A stretch of 64,000 nt of DNA from Bradyrhizobium betae (GCF_004123905.1 NZ_MZXW01000024.1:170281-234280); one strand, 5' to 3'; shown: positions 18,198-27,476, counted from the stretch's first letter. A program made the numbers and translations. The notes: generated from the sequence alone by a model not told the origin.

Positions 18198-18362
18198 TTA
18201 CTTCAAGGAGGTGCTAATCGAACCGAACTTGTCGTTCATTGTGCTGCCCAGGCTGTTCACCACGGTGATGATCGCCAACGCGATACCGGCTGCGATCAGG
18301 CCGTATTCGATCGCGGTCGCACCAGATTCGTCGGACCAAAACTTCAAAACCACGCGCTTCAA
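18198..18362 (-). CDS. Flp/Fap family type IVb pilin
   Basis: 54 residues: a basic start, then SDESGATAIEYGLIAAGIALAIITVV, the diagnostic Flp pilin segment with the Glu-Tyr pair and hydrophobic helix, ending NDKFGSISTSLK. A TTG start is chosen because GGAGG lies 6 nt upstream in the transcript and the length then matches the family; an upstream extension is not pilin-like. No tad/cpa secretion or prepilin peptidase genes are adjacent, so assembly must rely on genes elsewhere. It is divergent from prmA. Confidence 0.85.
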   Translation of the reverse strand: MKRVVLKFWSDESGATAIEYGLIAAGIALAIITVVNSLGSTMNDKFGSISTSLK

Positions 18363-18515
18363 GACTCGCCTCCGTCCTATTCCAGGGTGTGTTGGTTGGT
18401 TCCAACATCCGGAAATATACGGAGTACAACCTGCGGGCAGGTTAACTCGGGAACTGCAAGTTATACGGAAAATTGGGAACAAAAGTTCCAAAAATTGAAC
18501 TCAACGGAACCCTAA

Positions 18516-19403
18516 ATGCAGCCTTCTCCCACCCATCGCGCCAGCTTTTCGATCGGCACCGAGGCTGCGGCGAGGCGTGTCGTCGACGTGCTCACGGAGG
18601 TCTTTTTCGAGGGCGATGCGGCGGTCGCCGCATTCGAGCGGCCGGACGGACAATGGGACGTCACGCTGCATTTCGCCGACGCGCCGGACCAGGCGCTGCT
18701 GCGCGAACTCGTTGCGACTTCAGCAGGAAATGAGATCGCCGCGACGCTTGCCTTCGACACGGTCGAGGCCAAGGACTGGGTCAAGGCCAGTCTGGAAGAT
18801 CTCGTCCCGGTCCCGGCTGGACGTTTTGTCGTGCACGGCAGCCATGACCGCGACCGCGTGGCGCCGAACAAGCTCAAGATCGAGATCGAGGCGGCGCTCG
18901 CCTTCGGCACCGGCCATCACGGCACCACGCGCGGCTGTTTACTGTTGCTTGACCATGTCCTGAAGAGCACCCGCCCGAGCAACGTGCTCGACTTGGGCAC
19001 CGGGACCGGCGTGCTGGCCATTGCCGCGGCGAAGGCGCTGCATCGCAGGGTGCTGGCCTCCGACATCGACCCACCCTCGGTGCGGGTGGCGGCCGAGAAC
19101 GCGACGCTGAACGAAACAGGTCAACATGTGCGGGTGATCCGCGCCACCGGCTTCGCCGCGCCGGATTTTGCGAAATGCGGCCCGTTTGACCTGGTGCTGG
19201 CCAACATCCTGGCCAATCCGTTAAGGCAATTGGCCGGCCCCATGACGCGGCACCTTGCCGCTCGCGCGCGCGTCATCCTCTCCGGCCTGCTGACACACCA
19301 GGCACCAGCCGTGATCGCCGCCTACCGCGCGCGTGGCCTGGTGCCGGTGAAGCACCTGCGGATCGAGGGGTGGAGCAGTTTGTTGCTGCGGAAGATGGAT
19401 TGA
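18516..19403 (+). CDS. prmA: Ribosomal protein L11 methyltransferase
   Basis: 295 residues, usual size. An N-terminal substrate-recognition domain is followed by the SAM-binding Rossmann domain: IEIEAALAFGTGHHGTTRG (PrmA signature), VLDLGTGTGVLAIAAAKAL (motif I), then LVLANILANPLRQLA with the NIL/NP-type catalytic motif. It trimethylates L11 in the cytosol. The gene is single, with a 153-bp gap to the divergent pilin. Confidence 0.92.
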   Translation: MQPSPTHRASFSIGTEAAARRVVDVLTEVFFEGDAAVAAFERPDGQWDVTLHFADAPDQALLRELVATSAGNEIAATLAFDTVEAKDWVKASLEDLVPVPAGRFVVHGSHDRDRVAPNKLKIEIEAALAFGTGHHGTTRGCLLLLDHVLKSTRPSNVLDLGTGTGVLAIAAAKALHRRVLASDIDPPSVRVAAENATLNETGQHVRVIRATGFAAPDFAKCGPFDLVLANILANPLRQLAGPMTRHLAARARVILSGLLTHQAPAVIAAYRARGLVPVKHLRIEGWSSLLLRKMD

Positions 19404-19426
19404 GGTGCATCCGCGGCGGCGGTGCG

Positions 19427-19569
19427 CCCCCTCGCCCCGTTCTTATGGGGAGAGGGTTGGGGTGAGGGGCCTCTCTCCGCACGCGAGATCGTCGAGAGAC
19501 CTGTACCCCCTCACCCGGATCGCATCTCCGATGCGATCCGACCTCTCCCCGCAAGCGGGGCGAGGTGAA
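19427..19569. repeat. Two CCCCTC-type intergenic repeats
   Basis: CCCCTCGCCCCG...GGGGAGAGGG and, from about 19,507, CCCCTCACCCGGATCGCATC...GATGCGATCCGACCTCTCCCCGC...GCGGGGCGAGG. These are the CCTCACCC/CTCTCCCC palindromes dispersed in Rhizobiales genomes. They lie between prmA and the convergent 59-residue gene. Confidence 0.65.
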
Positions 19570-19576
19570 GACCGCC

Positions 19577-19756
19577 TTACTCCGCCGGCTTGTCGTCCCG
19601 ACGCACCACGCGCTCGTCCTGTAGTGCGCGCCTTGCGCGTCGCTCGGCAAAACGATCAATGATCTGGCTGATGAGGCCGCGCGGCTTCTTCGGTGTCGTT
19701 GCGGCCGGGGCGCGGCGCGTCGGCGGCGAAATCTTCTCAAACGTGAACGCTGGCAT
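19577..19756 (-). CDS. Small conserved-looking basic protein
   Basis: 59 residues: MPAFTFEKISPPTRRAPA, a central KKPRGLISQIIDRFAERRARR helix and an acidic/basic tail. GAGGGGAC sits at ribosome-binding distance before the ATG. Short proteins beginning MPAFTFEKISPP are, to my recollection, common in Bradyrhizobium; no function is known. The central part could form an amphipathic helix. It is convergent with prmA and divergent from the aminopeptidase P gene. Confidence 0.65.
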   Translation of the reverse strand: MPAFTFEKISPPTRRAPAATTPKKPRGLISQIIDRFAERRARRALQDERVVRRDDKPAE

Positions 19757-19941
19757 CGTGTGTCCCCTCGCCGTTGAGATGAACCACTTGCTCGAATTTC
19801 CCTGTTATCCGGACGAAGCGCAACTGCTGCATCCTGTACTCCACTCAATTCGAATGGAACTTTTTCAAGCACAGTCCATGCCAGTTGCGACCTCAAATGC
19901 GTCTACATTGCGGACTGATCCTCATGATCCTAAACTGAGCC

Positions 19942-21771
19942 ATGTTCGAAGCACACTTCCAGACATTCGAGGAGCCCGAGGCCGGCGTCGCGTTGACGGC
20001 GCGCCTTGCTGCACTTCGCGAAGAACTCGCCCGCCGCAAGCTGACCGGCTTCGTCATTCCGCGCGCCGACCAGCAGCAGAATGAATATGTACCCCCGTCG
20101 GAAGAGCGGCTGGCCTGGCTGACCGGTTTTACGGGCTCGGCGGGATTGGCGGTGGTGCTGACGCATGAGGCCGCGGTCTTCGTCGACGGCCGCTACACGA
20201 TCCAGGCCGCCAAGCAGGTCGACGCAAAGGCCTGGGCGGTGGAATCGCTGATCGATCCGCCGCCGGAAAGCTGGGTATCGGCGCATCTGAAAGCCGGCGA
20301 CCGCCTCGGATTTGATCCGTGGCTGCACACTTCTTCGGCAGCCGAGCGCCTGTCCGCCGCCTGCGTCAAGGCCGGCGCCGAGCTGGTCGCCGTCGACAGC
20401 AATCCGGTCGACGCCGTCTGGCAGGACCGGCCGCAGCCGCCCCTCGCCCCGGTCGCCGTGCATAGCCTGCAAAACGCCGGCGCCGCCGAGGCCGAGAAGA
20501 TTACGCAGATCAAGACCGAGATCGACAAGCTCGGCGTCGACGCGCTGGTGCTGTCCGACAGCCACGCCGTGGCCTGGACCTTCAACATCCGCGGCGCCGA
20601 CGTCGCGCATACGCCGCTGCCACTGTCCTACGCGCTGGTGCCGAAGGACGGCCGTCCCACCATCTTCATCGACCACCGCAAACTCTCCAACCTCTCGCGC
20701 GATCATCTCGAGCAGTCCGCCGACGTGCGCGAGCCCGATGCGATGGCGCCGACACTGATGGCGCTGGCCAAGAGTGGCGCCGCGGTCGCGCTCGACAATG
20801 CCACCGCGGCAGATGCGCTGAGCCGGCTGATCACGGGCGCCGGCGGCAAGCCGGTGCGCGGCAGCGATCCCGTTGCGCTGCTCAAGGCGGTCAAGAACGC
20901 GACCGAGATCAAGGGCACGCAGACGGCGCATCGCCGCGATGCCGTGGCGCTGGCGCGCTTCCTCGCATGGATCGATCGCGAGGCGCCGAGCGGCAGGCTC
21001 ACCGAGATCGACGCGGTCGAGGCGCTGGAGACGTTCCGCCGCGACACCGGCGCGCTGAAGGACGTCTCGTTCCCGACCATCTCCGGCACCGGCCCAAACG
21101 GCGCCATCGTGCACTACCGCGTCACCCGCAAGAGCAACCGGCGCATCGCGCCCGGCGATCTGCTGCTGATCGATTCCGGCGCGCAATATGAAGACGGCAC
21201 CACCGACGTCACGCGCACCATGGCCGTGGGCGAACCCACGGACGAGATGCGCGACCGCTTCACCCGCGTGTTGCGCGGTCATATCGCGATTGCACGCGCG
21301 ATTTTCCCGGATGGCACCACCGGCGCGCAGCTCGACACGCTGGCGCGGCAATATCTCTGGGCCGCCGGCGTCGATTTCGAGCACGGCACCGGCCACGGCG
21401 TCGGCAGCTACCTCAGTGTGCATGAGGGACCGGCGCGGATCTCGAAACTCGGCACCACGCCGCTGAAGCGCGGCATGATCCTCTCCAACGAGCCCGGCTA
21501 TTACAAGACTGACAGCTTCGGCATCCGCATCGAGAACCTCGAGCTGGTGGTCGCCGCCGACATCGAGGGCGCCGAGAAGCCGATGAACGCGTTCGAGACG
21601 CTGACCCTGGCCCCGATCGACCGCCGACTGATCGACGTCGCGATGCTGGGCAAGGAGGAGCTTGACTGGCTGAACGCCTATCATGCGCGTGTGCAGGCCG
21701 AGGTCCGGCCGTCGCTGGACGAGGCGACGAAGGCGTGGCTCGATCAGGCGACGGCGGAGCTGACGGCGTAA
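19942..21771 (+). CDS. pepP: Xaa-Pro aminopeptidase (M24B)
   Basis: 609 residues, the long three-domain form: two creatinase-like N-terminal domains (to about 310) and a pita-bread metallopeptidase domain. Dinuclear metal ligands are visible in DSGAQYEDGTTDVTRT (two Asp), HGTGHGVG (His) and NEPGYY / ENLELV (Glu). It removes N-terminal residues before proline in the cytosol. The symbol is assigned by family; paralogues of this long type are also named XPNPEP-like. Single gene, followed by a palindromic repeat. Confidence 0.88.
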   Translation: MFEAHFQTFEEPEAGVALTARLAALREELARRKLTGFVIPRADQQQNEYVPPSEERLAWLTGFTGSAGLAVVLTHEAAVFVDGRYTIQAAKQVDAKAWAVESLIDPPPESWVSAHLKAGDRLGFDPWLHTSSAAERLSAACVKAGAELVAVDSNPVDAVWQDRPQPPLAPVAVHSLQNAGAAEAEKITQIKTEIDKLGVDALVLSDSHAVAWTFNIRGADVAHTPLPLSYALVPKDGRPTIFIDHRKLSNLSRDHLEQSADVREPDAMAPTLMALAKSGAAVALDNATAADALSRLITGAGGKPVRGSDPVALLKAVKNATEIKGTQTAHRRDAVALARFLAWIDREAPSGRLTEIDAVEALETFRRDTGALKDVSFPTISGTGPNGAIVHYRVTRKSNRRIAPGDLLLIDSGAQYEDGTTDVTRTMAVGEPTDEMRDRFTRVLRGHIAIARAIFPDGTTGAQLDTLARQYLWAAGVDFEHGTGHGVGSYLSVHEGPARISKLGTTPLKRGMILSNEPGYYKTDSFGIRIENLELVVAADIEGAEKPMNAFETLTLAPIDRRLIDVAMLGKEELDWLNAYHARVQAEVRPSLDEATKAWLDQATAELTA

Positions 21772-21838
21772 GATCGCGCGGCGGAGCGCGACGCATGGCG
21801 CTACTCGATTTGCGCAGGGCTGTTTCCTCACCACCGCC

Positions 21839-21938
21839 GTCATGCCCCGCGAAAGCGGGGCATTCAGTATTCCAGAGACAGCAAACGCATTTGGAGAAGC
21901 CGCGGCGTACTGGATTCCCCGCCTTCGCGGGGAATGAC
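21839..21938. repeat. ~100-bp palindromic repeat
   Basis: The outer arms GTCATGCCCCGC and GCGGGGAATGAC are inverted. Inner text CAGTATTCCAGAGAC and CGTACTGGATTCC is shared with the copies at 23,399, 40,531 and 63,785 (CCAGTAC...TCTGGAATACTGGAT). Confidence 0.7.
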
Positions 21939-22066
21939 GTCTCATTTGTGGAACAAGCTATGCGCCCAATCGGTCACCATCGTGCCCTCATCGTAACCGT
22001 CCCAAAATCCGAATAGCCGCATTCCGAAACGCCGATATCCGTCTTGCGTGAGCACGCTACAGTCGA

Positions 22067-22078
22067 TTCGAATTCGAA
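22067..22078. promoter_or_regulatory. 12-bp perfect palindrome upstream of MFS transporter
   Basis: TTCGAATTCGAA is fully self-complementary and ends 12 bp before the MFS start codon, so a bound protein would interfere with expression. No regulator gene is adjacent. Confidence 0.3.
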
Positions 22079-22090
22079 AGACGGACAATT

Positions 22091-23368
22091 ATGCACGGTA
22101 TGATCAGCAAGCCGCCGGGAGCGGCCACCAACATCGCGACCTCGCGCGTGGTGTTGCTGCTGCTGGTCGTCATGACCGGGATCGCTCCGATCTCGCTCTA
22201 CATCCTGGTTCCTGCACTTCCCGTGCTGGCGAGGACTTTCGGCCGCGACATCTCGATCGCGCAGATGACGGTGTCGCTCTATATGGTCGGCATCGCGATG
22301 TCGCAGATCATCATGGGGCCGCTGTCGGACAAATTCGGGCGGCGCCCGGTGCTGCTATCCGGCCTCGCACTGATGGTCGCAGCCAGCATCGCCTGCATCT
22401 TCGCAGAGACGCTGCCGCAGCTGATCGCCGCGCGTTTCTTCCAGGCGCTCGGCGGAGCATCCGGCATGGTCGTGAGCCGCGCCATCATTCGCGACATCTA
22501 TCCGCGCGAACGCGTCGCCTCGATGATCAGCCTCGTGATCGCAGCCCTGATGATCGGCCAGATGGTCTCGCCGCTCACCGGCGGCTTGATCGAGACCGCG
22601 TTCGGCTGGCGGGCGATCTTCTACGCCGTCACGATCGGCGCCCTTGCGGTTGCTGTCGGCATCGCGATCGCGTTGCCGGAGACGCGTCGCAGCCGCGCGG
22701 CCGGCAGCGGCGGCTTTCGCGGTGACGTCGGCACCCTGATCAAGAGCCGGGCCTTCATCGGCTATGTGATGTGCCAGGTGCTGGCCTCGCAGATCATCTT
22801 CACCTTCGCCGGCGGCGGCCCCTACATCGTGGTGACGCAAATGGGCCGGACCAGCGCCGAATACGGTGCGTGGTTTGCGACAACAGGCTTTGCATATCTC
22901 GTCGGCAATCTGCTCTGCGTGCGCTTTGCGCCGCGGCACTCGCTGGAAAGGCTGATCTGGTTCGGGCTGGCCTTGCAACTGTGCGGCAGCCTGCTGAACT
23001 TGCTCTGGAGCTTTACCGGCTGGAACGAAGCACCGGCCTGGCTGTTCGGCACGCAGATGATCGTGATGGTCGGCAATGCTTTCGTGATGGCGAACTCGGC
23101 CGCCGGCGCGATCAGCATCCGCCCCGAAGCCGCCGGCACCGCCTCGGGCGCAATGGGCTTCCTCCAGCAGGGCATCGGCGCGCTGACGTCGCAATTCGGC
23201 GCCTATCTCGGCGGCCATTCCGCAACGACGCTGCCGCTGACATCCGCGGTGCTCGCGATCTCGCTGCTCTGCGCCTGCATGATGATCTTCGTCGTCCCCC
23301 GCCGCGAATTGGTGGTGAGCGAGGCACTGATCGAGCAGGCCGAGGAGGAAGAGACGGGGATGATGTGA
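22091..23368 (+). CDS. MFS multidrug efflux transporter, Bcr/CflA type
   Basis: 425 residues with 12 predicted membrane segments. LVPALPVLARTFG in the first loop, MFS motif A GPLSDKFGRRPVLLSG and the FQALGGASGMVVSRAIIRDIYP block are hallmarks of the Bcr/CflA drug-resistance subfamily (bicyclomycin, chloramphenicol, sulfonamide exporters). It works as a proton-coupled antiporter in the inner membrane. An ATG three codons later is an equally possible start. Confidence 0.88.
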   Translation: MHGMISKPPGAATNIATSRVVLLLLVVMTGIAPISLYILVPALPVLARTFGRDISIAQMTVSLYMVGIAMSQIIMGPLSDKFGRRPVLLSGLALMVAASIACIFAETLPQLIAARFFQALGGASGMVVSRAIIRDIYPRERVASMISLVIAALMIGQMVSPLTGGLIETAFGWRAIFYAVTIGALAVAVGIAIALPETRRSRAAGSGGFRGDVGTLIKSRAFIGYVMCQVLASQIIFTFAGGGPYIVVTQMGRTSAEYGAWFATTGFAYLVGNLLCVRFAPRHSLERLIWFGLALQLCGSLLNLLWSFTGWNEAPAWLFGTQMIVMVGNAFVMANSAAGAISIRPEAAGTASGAMGFLQQGIGALTSQFGAYLGGHSATTLPLTSAVLAISLLCACMMIFVVPRRELVVSEALIEQAEEEETGMM

Positions 23369-23398
23369 GGGGCGGCGGTCGTCGCAACACCCTCGGTG

Positions 23399-23499
23399 TC
23401 ATCGCCCGCGAAGGCGGGGGATCCAGTACGTCGCGGCCTCTCGGCTCAATCACGACTGTCTCTGGAATACTGGATCGCCCGCCTTCGCGGGCGATGACA
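23399..23499. repeat. ~100-bp palindromic repeat
   Basis: GTCATCGCCCGCGAAGGCGGG at the left and CCGCCTTCGCGGGCGATGAC at the right are inverted copies; the inner text matches the copies at 40,531 and 63,785. It lies between the convergent MFS gene and ligA. Confidence 0.75.
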
Positions 23500-23528
23500 G
23501 CGGAGTGAGAGGCGCGAACGCGCTCCCC

Positions 23529-25676
23529 TCACTCCCCGATCAGCGTCAGCCACTCGTCCTCGGTCAACACCTTGACGCCGTGCTTGTTGGCTTCCGCGAG
23601 CTTCGAGCCGGCACCGGGGCCGGCGACGACGAGGTCGGTCTTCTTCGATACCGATCCCGATACCTTCGCTCCCAGCCGCTCCGCAGTCGCCTTGGCTTCG
23701 TCGCGTGTCATCTTCTCCAGCGAGCCCGTGAACACCACGGTCTTGCCGGCGACAGCCGAGTTGCTCTTCGGCTTCTCGGCGTCGATGATCTCGACTTCCT
23801 GCGTCAGCCGCTCGACGATGCCGCGATTGTGGCTCTCGCCGAAATAATCGGCGATGCTCTTGATCACGGTGTCGCCGATCTGGTCGAGTGCGTCCATCTC
23901 GGCGACCGCCTCCTCATCGCCCTTGGCGACCTTGAGGCAGGCATCGTGGAAAGCGTCCCAGGAGCCGTAGCCGCGCGCGAGCGCCAGCGCCGTGGTCTCG
24001 CCGACATGACGCATGCCGAGCGCATAGACGAAGCGCTCCAGCGCGATTCTGCGCCGGCTCTCGATCGCGCCGAACAGATTGCGCACCGAGGTTTCGCCGT
24101 AACCTTCGATCTCCTCGAGCTTGAGCTTCGAATTGCGCCTCTCCAGCGTGAAGATGTCGGCGGGCTCCTTCACGAAACCCTCGTCGAAGAAATACTGGAG
24201 CTGCTTCTCGCCGAGACCGTCGATGTCGAAAGCGCGCCGCGACACGAACAGTTTCAAGTGCTCGATCTTCTGATAGGGGCAGGCGAACTCGCCGGTGCAA
24301 CGGGATCGCGACTCCTCCTCGCCCGCCGCCGTCTCCCCGCGCACGACGTCGGTGTGCAGCGGGCAGGGACACTTCTTCGGGAGGTGAAACTCTTTTGCAG
24401 TCTTCGGCCGCTTGTCGAGGACGACGTCGACCACCTGCGGGATCACGTCGCCGGCGCGCTGGATCACGACGGTGTCGCCGATCCGGATGTCGCGGCCCTC
24501 GCGCAATACCTCGCCCTTGTTGCCGATGCCCCTGATGTAGTCCTCATTGTGCAGCGTGACATTCTGCACGATCACGCCGCCGACGCCGACCGGCTCGAGC
24601 TTGCCGACCGGCGTGAACGAGCCGGTACGCCCGACCTGGATCTCGATGTCGCGCAGCACTGTCATGGCGCGCTCGGCCGGGAATTTATGCGCAATGGCCC
24701 AACGCGGCGTACGCGAGACGAAGCCCAGCCGTTCCTGCCAGTCGATGCGGTCGACCTTGTAGACGACACCGTCGATGTCGTAGTCGAGCTCGGCGCGCTC
24801 TTCCTCGATGCTTTGATGGAACGCGATCAGCTCCTCGACCGAATGGCACAGCTTGGTCAGCGGATTGGTCTTGAAGCCGCAGCGCTCGAACCAGTGGATC
24901 ATGCCGCTCTGCGTGCCCTCGGGCATCGCGCTCATCTCGCCCCAGGCATAGGCGAAGAAGCCGAGCGGACGCGAGGCGGTGATGGTCGGGTCCTTCTGCC
25001 GGAGCGAACCCGCGGCAGAGTTGCGCGGATTGGCGAAGATGGTGTCGCCGGCCGCCTTCTGCCGCTCGTTGAGCGCCAAGAACGCCTTCTTGGTCATATA
25101 AACTTCGCCGCGTACCTCGCAGATATCAGGGACGTTGCGTCCCCGAAGCTTCTGCGGGACGTCCTCGAGCGTGCGGATATTGGCAGTGACGTCCTCGCCA
25201 ACCGCACCGTCGCCGCGCGTCGCCGCGGTGACGAGCTCGCCGCCCTCATAGCGCAGCGACATCGAGAGGCCGTCAATCTTCGGCTCGGCCGAGAAATCGA
25301 TCTTGTCGTCGTCGAGCTTCAGGAAGCGCACGATGCGCCCGACGAAGTCGCGCACGTCCTCATCGGCAAAGGCGTTGTCGAGCGACAGCATGGGCACGGA
25401 GTGCCGGACTTTTTTGAAGCGACCCGACGGTGCCGCGCCAACCTTCTGTGAGGGTGAATCCCCGCTGACGAGTTCAGGAAAGCGCTTTTCGATCGCTTCA
25501 AGGCGCTGGCGCAGCGCGTCGTACTCGGCGTCGGTGACGGTGGGGGCGTCGTCCTGGTAATAGCGCTCGTTGTGCCCTTCGATCTCGAGCGACAGCCGCA
25601 TGTGCTCGATTTTGGCCTGCGGCTTCGTCAGGTCGGCGACGTCGCGAAGCGGTTTGGATTTTGCTGCTCTTGCCAT
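23529..25676 (-). CDS. ligA: NAD-dependent DNA ligase
   Basis: 715 residues. N-terminal Ia domain (HNERYYQDDAPTVTDAEYD), adenylation domain with catalytic Lys133 in EPKIDGLS, OB fold, a Cys4 zinc site (CPCPLHT...RCTGEFACPYQ), helix-hairpin-helix repeats and a C-terminal BRCT domain (KTVVFTGSLEKMTRDEAKA). It seals nicks in replication and repair. The zinc-site spacing is unusual: CPC instead of CPxC, and 21 residues before the third Cys. It ends the dcw-lpxC-bamD-recN-ligA series, with about 105 bp from recN. Confidence 0.95.
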   Translation of the reverse strand: MARAAKSKPLRDVADLTKPQAKIEHMRLSLEIEGHNERYYQDDAPTVTDAEYDALRQRLEAIEKRFPELVSGDSPSQKVGAAPSGRFKKVRHSVPMLSLDNAFADEDVRDFVGRIVRFLKLDDDKIDFSAEPKIDGLSMSLRYEGGELVTAATRGDGAVGEDVTANIRTLEDVPQKLRGRNVPDICEVRGEVYMTKKAFLALNERQKAAGDTIFANPRNSAAGSLRQKDPTITASRPLGFFAYAWGEMSAMPEGTQSGMIHWFERCGFKTNPLTKLCHSVEELIAFHQSIEEERAELDYDIDGVVYKVDRIDWQERLGFVSRTPRWAIAHKFPAERAMTVLRDIEIQVGRTGSFTPVGKLEPVGVGGVIVQNVTLHNEDYIRGIGNKGEVLREGRDIRIGDTVVIQRAGDVIPQVVDVVLDKRPKTAKEFHLPKKCPCPLHTDVVRGETAAGEEESRSRCTGEFACPYQKIEHLKLFVSRRAFDIDGLGEKQLQYFFDEGFVKEPADIFTLERRNSKLKLEEIEGYGETSVRNLFGAIESRRRIALERFVYALGMRHVGETTALALARGYGSWDAFHDACLKVAKGDEEAVAEMDALDQIGDTVIKSIADYFGESHNRGIVERLTQEVEIIDAEKPKSNSAVAGKTVVFTGSLEKMTRDEAKATAERLGAKVSGSVSKKTDLVVAGPGAGSKLAEANKHGVKVLTEDEWLTLIGE

Positions 25677-25724
25677 GGTGCTTGGATACGACGGGGCGGG
25701 CGGGAGGGTAAAGGCGGGTTGGGC

Positions 25725-25775
25725 TCTTTGTTCCCCGGATGCAATGCGGCGGCATCGCTGCGCGCGTCCGGGACG
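25725..25775. repeat. Fragment of GTCCCGGACGCG-type repeat
   Basis: CCCCGGATGCAATGCGGC and GCGCGTCCGGGACGAG are inverted-like ends of the same element type as at 13,716. It lies between recN and ligA. Confidence 0.4.
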
Positions 25776-25781
25776 AGAAGG

Positions 25782-27452
25782 CTAGCTCGCCGCCTTGAGC
25801 AGCCGGTCCGCGGCCGCCCTCGCCTCGGCGGTGATCTCGGCGCCCGCCAGCATGCGGGCGATCTCCTCGCGGCGGTGGTCGGCGACGAGCGTGTTGACGC
25901 GTGTGGCGACGCGCTTGCCCTTGTCCAGCGCATCCTTGGAGATCAAGAGATGCTGGTCGGCGCGGGCGGCGACCTGCGGGGCGTGGGTCACGGCCATCAC
26001 CTGGACCTTGCCGGCAAGCCGCGCCAGCCGCCCGCCGATGGCATCCGCCACCGCGCCGCCCACCCCCGTGTCGATTTCGTCGAACACGAGCGTCGGCGCC
26101 GAGCCGCGGTCGGACAGCACGACCTTGAGCGCCAGCAGGAAGCGCGACAGCTCGCCGCCGGAGGCGACCTTCATCATCGGCCCCGGCTTGGTGCCCGGAT
26201 TGGTCTGCACCCAGAACTCGACGCGGTCGAACCCTTGCGGCCCCGGAGCGGCCTCGTCGGTCGCGACCTGGGTCATGAATTTTGCGCGTTCGAGCTTGAG
26301 CGGGGCGAGCTCGGCGTTGACGGCCTTGTTGAGCTTCTCGGCCGATTTCTGCCGCACCAGCGACAGCTTCTTCGCCGCAGTGGCATAGTGTGCATCGGCC
26401 TCGATCGCGGCCTGCCCCAGCTTTTTCAGACGCGAAGCACCGGCATCGATCAGCACGACGTCGGCGGCGTATTGGGCGGCGAGCGCCGCGAGCTGGTCCA
26501 CCGGGGTCGAATATTTGCGCGAGGCGGCGCGGAGCGCAAACAGCCGCTCCTCGATGCGTTCGAGCTCGGCCGGATCGAAATCGGTTGCGGCAAGCGCGGC
26601 CAGGAGATGCTGGTCAGCTTCCTCCAGCGCGTTGATCGCGATGTCGATTGCCTTCACGGCAGGCTCGACCAGCGCCGGCGAATTGACGCCGCGGCGCTCC
26701 AGCCGGCGAACCGCGGCGGCGAGTGTTGCGACCGGCGAATGGTGGCCGCCGACCGCCTCTTGGGCCTCGCGCAGATCGGAGGCGATCTTCTCGCCCTGCA
26801 TCATGGTGGTGCGGCGGTTGGCGAGCGACGTCTCCTCGCCCTCCTTGGGCGCGAGCTGCTTCAGCTCGTCGGAGGCATGGCGCAGATAGTCGGCCTCGCG
26901 CGCGGCGCGCTCCATGCCGACACGATGCTCTTCCAGCGCGGTGTTGGCGGTGCGGCGGGCATCCCAAAGCGTCTCCACGGCCGCGACGTCCTTTTCCAGC
27001 CCGGCAAAGGCATCGAGCAGGCGGCGGTGGGTGGCGGCATCGACCAGCGCGCGCTCGTCATGCTGGCCATGGATCTCGACCAGGGCGGCGCCGACTGCCT
27101 TCAGCGTCTGCACGCTGATCGATTGGTCGTTGATGAAGGCGCGGGTGCGGCCGTCAGCGAGCTGCACCCGGCGGAGAATCATCTCGCCGGTATCCTCCAG
27201 GCCGTTCTCGGCGAGGATTTTCGCTGCGGGGTGATTTTTGGGGATATCGAAGACGGCAGTGACCTGCCCCTGCTCCGCACCGTGGCGCACGAGACCAGCG
27301 TCACCGCGGCCGCCGAGCGCCAGTGCAAAGGCATCGAGCAGGATGGATTTGCCCGCACCGGTCTCGCCGGTCAAAACCGCAAGCCCGGTGGCGAATTCGA
27401 TATCGAGCCGTTCGATCAGGACGATGTCACGGATCGACAGACGCGCCAGCAT
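25782..27452 (-). CDS. recN: DNA repair protein RecN
   Basis: 556 residues, SMC-like. N-terminal MLARLSIRDIVLIERLDIEF and Walker A TGETGAGKSILLDAF, a central coiled-coil arm (Glu/Arg/Ala-rich, about 150-350), and the C-terminal signature SGGELSRFLLALK with Walker B LVFDEIDTGVGG. RecN holds broken DNA ends in double-strand break repair in the cytosol. It is 24 bp downstream of bamD on the same strand. Confidence 0.95.
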   Translation of the reverse strand: MLARLSIRDIVLIERLDIEFATGLAVLTGETGAGKSILLDAFALALGGRGDAGLVRHGAEQGQVTAVFDIPKNHPAAKILAENGLEDTGEMILRRVQLADGRTRAFINDQSISVQTLKAVGAALVEIHGQHDERALVDAATHRRLLDAFAGLEKDVAAVETLWDARRTANTALEEHRVGMERAAREADYLRHASDELKQLAPKEGEETSLANRRTTMMQGEKIASDLREAQEAVGGHHSPVATLAAAVRRLERRGVNSPALVEPAVKAIDIAINALEEADQHLLAALAATDFDPAELERIEERLFALRAASRKYSTPVDQLAALAAQYAADVVLIDAGASRLKKLGQAAIEADAHYATAAKKLSLVRQKSAEKLNKAVNAELAPLKLERAKFMTQVATDEAAPGPQGFDRVEFWVQTNPGTKPGPMMKVASGGELSRFLLALKVVLSDRGSAPTLVFDEIDTGVGGAVADAIGGRLARLAGKVQVMAVTHAPQVAARADQHLLISKDALDKGKRVATRVNTLVADHRREEIARMLAGAEITAEARAAADRLLKAAS

Positions 27453-27476
27453 GGAACCAAATTTCCTAGCCGAGAC

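Larger units (their letters stand above)
21772..22090. other. 319-bp intergenic region: repeat plus promoter of MFS gene
   Basis: It holds a full GTCATGCC...ATGAC palindromic repeat (21,839-21,938), about 130 bp of unremarkable sequence, and a perfect 12-bp dyad TTCGAATTCGAA 13 bp before the MFS start. No gene was seen. Confidence 0.6.

Noticed and set aside
23505..25451. Plus-strand open frame of 648 codons opposite ligA
   Set aside because: Shadow of ligA; no recognisable motif and Arg/His/Asp/Leu-rich throughout.
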